Made by a program: the position numbers and the translations under genes
Notes under the pieces: model-generated
Seen by the model: only the letters and a program-made list of their open reading frames with translations
What the model was told of the DNA's origin: nothing
Databases searched by the model: none
In this document: piece by piece, positions 30,021 to 32,924 of the stretch
How positions within the stretch are numbered: the first letter of the stretch is position 1
Layout: the number at the start of each line of letters is the position of its first letter
Origin: JAVBNU01 sp031551265
GTDB taxonomy: Bacteria > Cyanobacteriota > Vampirovibrionia > Gastranaerophilales > Gastranaerophilaceae
Assembly (NCBI GenBank): GCA_031551265.1
Contig: JAVBNU010000013.1
Location: 1-32,924 of the forward strand
Length of the DNA stretch: 32,924 nt
Reading direction: 5' to 3'

Positions 30021-31262
30021 TTAGTATGTGAATCCGTCAGCTTTCAAGCGTGATATAACTTCGTCCAGTTTTTCAGGCGGCACAACGATTGAAATACGAA
30101 AATAGCCTTCACCGCATTTGCCAAAACCGTCGCCCGGCACGAATACAACACCTGATGTTCTCAAAACATCGTCGGTAAATTCTCTTGAAGTTTTGTATCT
30201 TGGTGGAATAGGCAGCCATAAGTAGAACGTAGCCTCAGGGACATTTAAATTATCCATATCCCAGCCTAAGTCCTTGAAGCCTTGTACCAATATTTTTTGG
30301 TTAGCCTGAAACTCACTGTTTAATTCTTTAGTATACTTGTCGCCTTCTTCTGAGTTGAGAATCGCGGCTGCTGCTTTTTGCATAGGCTTGAATAACCCCG
30401 AATCAATAGTCGATTTAAGTTTTGAGAACATCGCAACAGCTTCAGCGTTACCGCAAACCCAACCAATACGCCATCCTGTCATTGCATACGGCTTTGATAA
30501 ACTGAAAAATTCCAATGTAACCTCTTTGGCACCCGGAATTTCCAATGTGCTGATTTGTGGTGGAGTATTACCGAATGTGACATCTAAATAAGCAGCGTCG
30601 CTTATCAACAAAATGCCTCTTCTTTTACAAAACGCGACAGCGCTTTCCAGATATTCTTTCGTGGCAACAGCGCCTAACGGGTTGTTAGGATAGTTGATAA
30701 TCAATGCTTTAACTTTTTTAGGGTCATAGCCGTCTTTTTCAAGCTGTAAAATAACATCGTCAAAATTAGGCATATATTTATTCTCAGGGGTCAAACATAC
30801 TGAATAGCCAACACCACCTGAAACTTTAATCATTTCTTTATAAGACGCGTAGCCCGGGTCAGGAATCAAAATAATATCACGCTCGCACTCGTCGAATTTA
30901 GGATTAATTAATTCACGAATAATATTCGCGATACCTTCTTTTGAGCCGATTAGCGAACAGATTTCGGTTTTTGGGTCAACTTCAACATTGAATCTGTCTT
31001 TCATTTTTTTAGCAACAGCGTCCAAAAAGAATTGCTCACCTTTTGGAGTCGAATAGGTATGCATATTCGGCTCGTCCAAAGCCTCTTTCAATTTATCAAT
31101 AACAAACTTTGGCGGTGATTTCAACGGCGCACCCATATCAAGCGCAATCGGCGCACGGCCTTTAGCTGTCAATTCCGGCGTCAACGCAATAGTAGTTTGT
31201 TTAATTTGAAACATAATATAAGTTTCGAGTGATTGTACGTAATCGTTAAATAGTTCTTTCAT
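30021..31262 (-). CDS. LL-diaminopimelate aminotransferase-like class I/II aminotransferase
   Basis: The 413-residue PLP enzyme belongs to the fold-type I class I/II aminotransferases. PLP Lys257 sits in SLSKPYAMTGWRIGW (254-268) with the following phosphate-binding Arg. YPNNPLGA (191-198) holds the PLP-contacting Asn, with Leu replacing the common Thr. SDAAYLD carries Asp222 that pairs with the PLP nitrogen, and GSKEGI (106-111) resembles the DapL substrate/cofactor loop. FRISIVVP near the C-terminus carries the carboxylate-binding Arg. DapL makes LL-diaminopimelate directly from tetrahydrodipicolinate, as in cyanobacteria, but related aspartate or alanine aminotransferases cannot be excluded. 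Its Shine-Dalgarno GGGAG lies inside the end of folE2. Confidence 0.75.
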   Translation of the reverse strand: MKELFNDYVQSLETYIMFQIKQTTIALTPELTAKGRAPIALDMGAPLKSPPKFVIDKLKEALDEPNMHTYSTPKGEQFFLDAVAKKMKDRFNVEVDPKTEICSLIGSKEGIANIIRELINPKFDECERDIILIPDPGYASYKEMIKVSGGVGYSVCLTPENKYMPNFDDVILQLEKDGYDPKKVKALIINYPNNPLGAVATKEYLESAVAFCKRRGILLISDAAYLDVTFGNTPPQISTLEIPGAKEVTLEFFSLSKPYAMTGWRIGWVCGNAEAVAMFSKLKSTIDSGLFKPMQKAAAAILNSEEGDKYTKELNSEFQANQKILVQGFKDLGWDMDNLNVPEATFYLWLPIPPRYKTSREFTDDVLRTSGVVFVPGDGFGKCGEGYFRISIVVPPEKLDEVISRLKADGFTY

Positions 31263-31264
31263 CT

Positions 31265-32068
31265 TTATATACTCCCTTGTTTAACTTCTTTTTGGTACGC
31301 CCAGGCACTGTGGTTGTGAATGCTTTCAAAAGCCTCAACCTCAGTCTCGAAGGCGGTAATAATATTATTTGCTCTCAATTTGAGAACTATATCACGAATG
31401 ACATCCTCAACGAACTTAGGATTTTCATACGCTTTTTCGGTAACAAATTTTTCGTCTTCACGTTTCAAAAGTGGGTAAACCTCGCAAGAACCACACTCTT
31501 CAATCATGGCAATTAAATCTTCAAGCCAAATTTGCTCATTTTCAGGATACGTAATTGTAACCTTAACAACAGCACGCTGGTTATGAGCCGAGTACTTGGC
31601 AATCTCTTTGGAACACGGACATAGCGTCGTTACGGGCACTTTCACGCCAAGAAGAAATGTATACTTGTCACCTTCTAAAATTCCTTTAAAAAAACAGTCA
31701 TAGCCTTGGAGTGAGCTAATTTTACTCACTGGCGCCTGTTTTTTAATAAAATATTTGAACGAAAACTTAACTTCAGCAGACGTTGAATGAAGTTTTTTTT
31801 CAACTTCTTTCAAAAAACCTTTTATATCGTCAGACAGCAACTGTTTTTCATTCCATATATTAAGGATTTCCATAAACCGCGACATATGAGTGCCTTTGTA
31901 GTGTTTTGGCAGATTCACAGTTACTCTTGCCTTAGCCGAAACCGTCTGATTTTCCGCGTCTTTACGTTGAATAATGAGTGGAAGTTCCACATCTTTTATT
32001 CCTACTTTTTGGATATCAATGCCTCTTTGGTCAATTGTGTTTTGGACATCAGTCAGTTGTTTTGTCAT
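31265..32068 (-). CDS. folE2: GTP cyclohydrolase FolE2 (type IB)
   Basis: FolE2 converts GTP to 7,8-dihydroneopterin triphosphate, the first step to folate and (via a branch) queuosine. The 267-residue protein shows the type IB signature. KGTHMSRF (58-65) is followed by TTLCPCSKEIAKYSAHNQRA (147-166), containing the metal-site Cys150 and His162. ECGSCEVYPLLKREDEKFVTE follows near the C-terminus. This form is unrelated in sequence to classical FolE and can use metals other than zinc. It sits between the 111-residue repeat gene (18 bases upstream) and the aminotransferase gene (2 bases downstream), so it is co-transcribed. Confidence 0.95.
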   Translation of the reverse strand: MTKQLTDVQNTIDQRGIDIQKVGIKDVELPLIIQRKDAENQTVSAKARVTVNLPKHYKGTHMSRFMEILNIWNEKQLLSDDIKGFLKEVEKKLHSTSAEVKFSFKYFIKKQAPVSKISSLQGYDCFFKGILEGDKYTFLLGVKVPVTTLCPCSKEIAKYSAHNQRAVVKVTITYPENEQIWLEDLIAMIEECGSCEVYPLLKREDEKFVTEKAYENPKFVEDVIRDIVLKLRANNIITAFETEVEAFESIHNHSAWAYQKEVKQGSI

Positions 32069-32086
32069 AAAATCTACTTTTTGTTA

Positions 32087-32422
32087 TCAGTCGTTCAGCT
32101 CAATGTTATCAAATGATTGTTTTTCGAGTGCCAGTAAAAGCTTTAAGGCAGCAATACGTTGGGTTTTAGGTGAGGCGTGGCGCAATAACTCCATCGCTTT
32201 AATCATCGTAGGGTCCTTGTCATACCATCGATTGCCCGTTTCCGAGTATTCCGAAACAAGCTCGGAAATGTGCTCAATTACATCCTTAGCGACTTGCTCT
32301 TGCAAATCAATTAAGAAATCACAAGCCTCAGCTTGCTTGTCATCAGGCTGAATACGTAAGAGATCCAGCGCCTCTTTTAAAATCGTATCTTGCTCGTACC
32401 AACGTCTTTTATTTTCTTGCAT
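32087..32422 (-). CDS. Hypothetical helical protein with internal duplication (111 aa)
   Basis: I do not recognise the family. The protein is built of two similar helical units. The first is RRWYEQDTILKEALDLLR (about residues 6-23) followed by a helix ending DFLIDLQEQ. The second is NRWYDKDPTMIKAMELLR (about 64-81) followed by a helix ending KLLLALEKQ. The shared pattern is R-W-Y-acidic-x-D-[TP]...A-x-[DE]-L-L-R, so an ancestral unit was duplicated. A short helix links them. It has AGG upstream of the ATG and lies between mutS (72 bases upstream) and folE2, on the same strand. It could be a small protein-interaction adapter; no function is assigned. Confidence 0.75.
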   Translation of the reverse strand: MQENKRRWYEQDTILKEALDLLRIQPDDKQAEACDFLIDLQEQVAKDVIEHISELVSEYSETGNRWYDKDPTMIKAMELLRHASPKTQRIAALKLLLALEKQSFDNIELND

Positions 32423-32494
32423 TACATACCTCAGGTTCTACCAAACAATTATATTAGAATCAATAAATATATTCAATCAAATGCATAAGCTTGT

Positions 32495-32924
32495 TTACAA
32501 ATCTGTTAAATTAAGTGTAAGCTGGGGTACATCATAAGCTTCGGCTAACGATTTTTTATTCTTGGATAAATCTTTTGAGTAATCTTTTTGCAGCTTAGTC
32601 ATCAGCTTTTCCGCGCTCGTAATGACTGAATTTGGCAGTCCTGCCATTTTTGCAACGTGAATACCATAGCTTTTGCTTGCTGAGCCTTCAATTACCTTGC
32701 GCAAAAATTCAATTCCGTTTTCGGTTTCTGTGATTGTGATTCTGTAATTTTTAATCTGAGGAATTGCATCAGCCATAACGTTTAACTCATGATAATGTGT
32801 TGCAAAAATAGTTCTTGCTTTAACTTTAGTTGCAATATACTCAGCAACAGACCACGCAATCGCAACACCATCATAAGTACTTGTGCCGCGCCCAATTTCA
32901 TCGAGTAAAATAAAACTTTTCTCC
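32495..32924 (-). CDS. mutS: DNA mismatch repair protein MutS (partial, C-terminal 142 residues)
   Basis: MutS recognises mismatches and uses ATP to signal repair. The visible C-terminal piece includes the Walker B and D-loop region EKSFILLDEIGRGTSTYDG, then AIAWSVAEYIATKVKARTIF with ATHYHELN (the signature His). It continues with the conserved GIEFLRKVIEGSASKSYGIH and VAKMAGLPNSVITSAEKLM to a short tail with a Lys-rich helix. The C-terminal dimerisation tail after LPNSVI is short (about 45 residues). The start lies beyond the right edge. The frame is open from 32924 to the TAA at 32495. It heads the folE2-hisH operon. Confidence 0.96.
   Translation of the reverse strand, partial: EKSFILLDEIGRGTSTYDGVAIAWSVAEYIATKVKARTIFATHYHELNVMADAIPQIKNYRITITETENGIEFLRKVIEGSASKSYGIHVAKMAGLPNSVITSAEKLMTKLQKDYSKDLSKNKKSLAEAYDVPQLTLNLTDL

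Overview
This AT-rich bacterial window most resembles the gut cyanobacterial relatives (Vampirovibrionia/Melainabacteria, order Gastranaerophilales). The inference rests on several things. There is an S-layer-homology (SLH) envelope protein. Lysine synthesis appears to use an LL-diaminopimelate aminotransferase-like enzyme, as in cyanobacteria. Several proteins without a signal peptide carry an [F]-[KR]-G tag near the N-terminus, which I associate with that group. There are many TTG/GTG starts. The assignment is not proven from the sequence. No rRNA, tRNA, CRISPR array, transposase or prophage was seen.

Layout, left part (1-10.2 kb): the start of surE, then a mosaic of mostly single genes. 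These are a GHSAG serine hydrolase, a CoA-disulfide-reductase-type flavoprotein, an XRE regulator facing a 60-residue ORF across an operator-like palindrome, aroQ, a uridine-kinase-like P-loop kinase, a calpain-like cysteine peptidase, a glyoxalase-II-like metallo-hydrolase, an unknown gene, a 935-residue M16 peptidase, and a 45-residue ORF with its own promoter. Three convergent gene pairs in the window share one palindromic stop tetramer (CTAG or TTAA).

Middle part (10.2-24.6 kb): a tight minus-strand operon (78-residue tagged protein, dprA, topA, aroE) has a good sigma70-type promoter. To its right lie a palindromic repeat element and the rsfS-acpS pair. The least understood stretch follows (16.2-21.4 kb): a 77-residue ORF, a structured leader, and two very large low-complexity, coiled-coil-prone proteins (736 and 722 residues). 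These end at a terminator. Then come the L10 leader with an attenuator, rplJ-rplL, an HU gene and a SIS-domain isomerase/deaminase.

Right part (24.6-32.9 kb): membrane and envelope genes (ArsB/NhaD-type permease, BamE-like exported protein, DUF475/TerC protein, SLH protein), then a minus-strand operon reading mutS (partial), a 111-residue duplicated-repeat protein, folE2, the DapL-like aminotransferase and hisH.

Together the genes cover shikimate steps (aroQ, aroE), lysine and histidine synthesis, folate/pterin synthesis, DNA topology, uptake and repair, and ribosome assembly or silencing. Three copies of a double-hairpin repeat family lie in intergenic DNA. The best candidate for an undescribed system is the 16.2-21.4 kb locus, together with the recurrent FKG-type tag on putatively exported enzymes.
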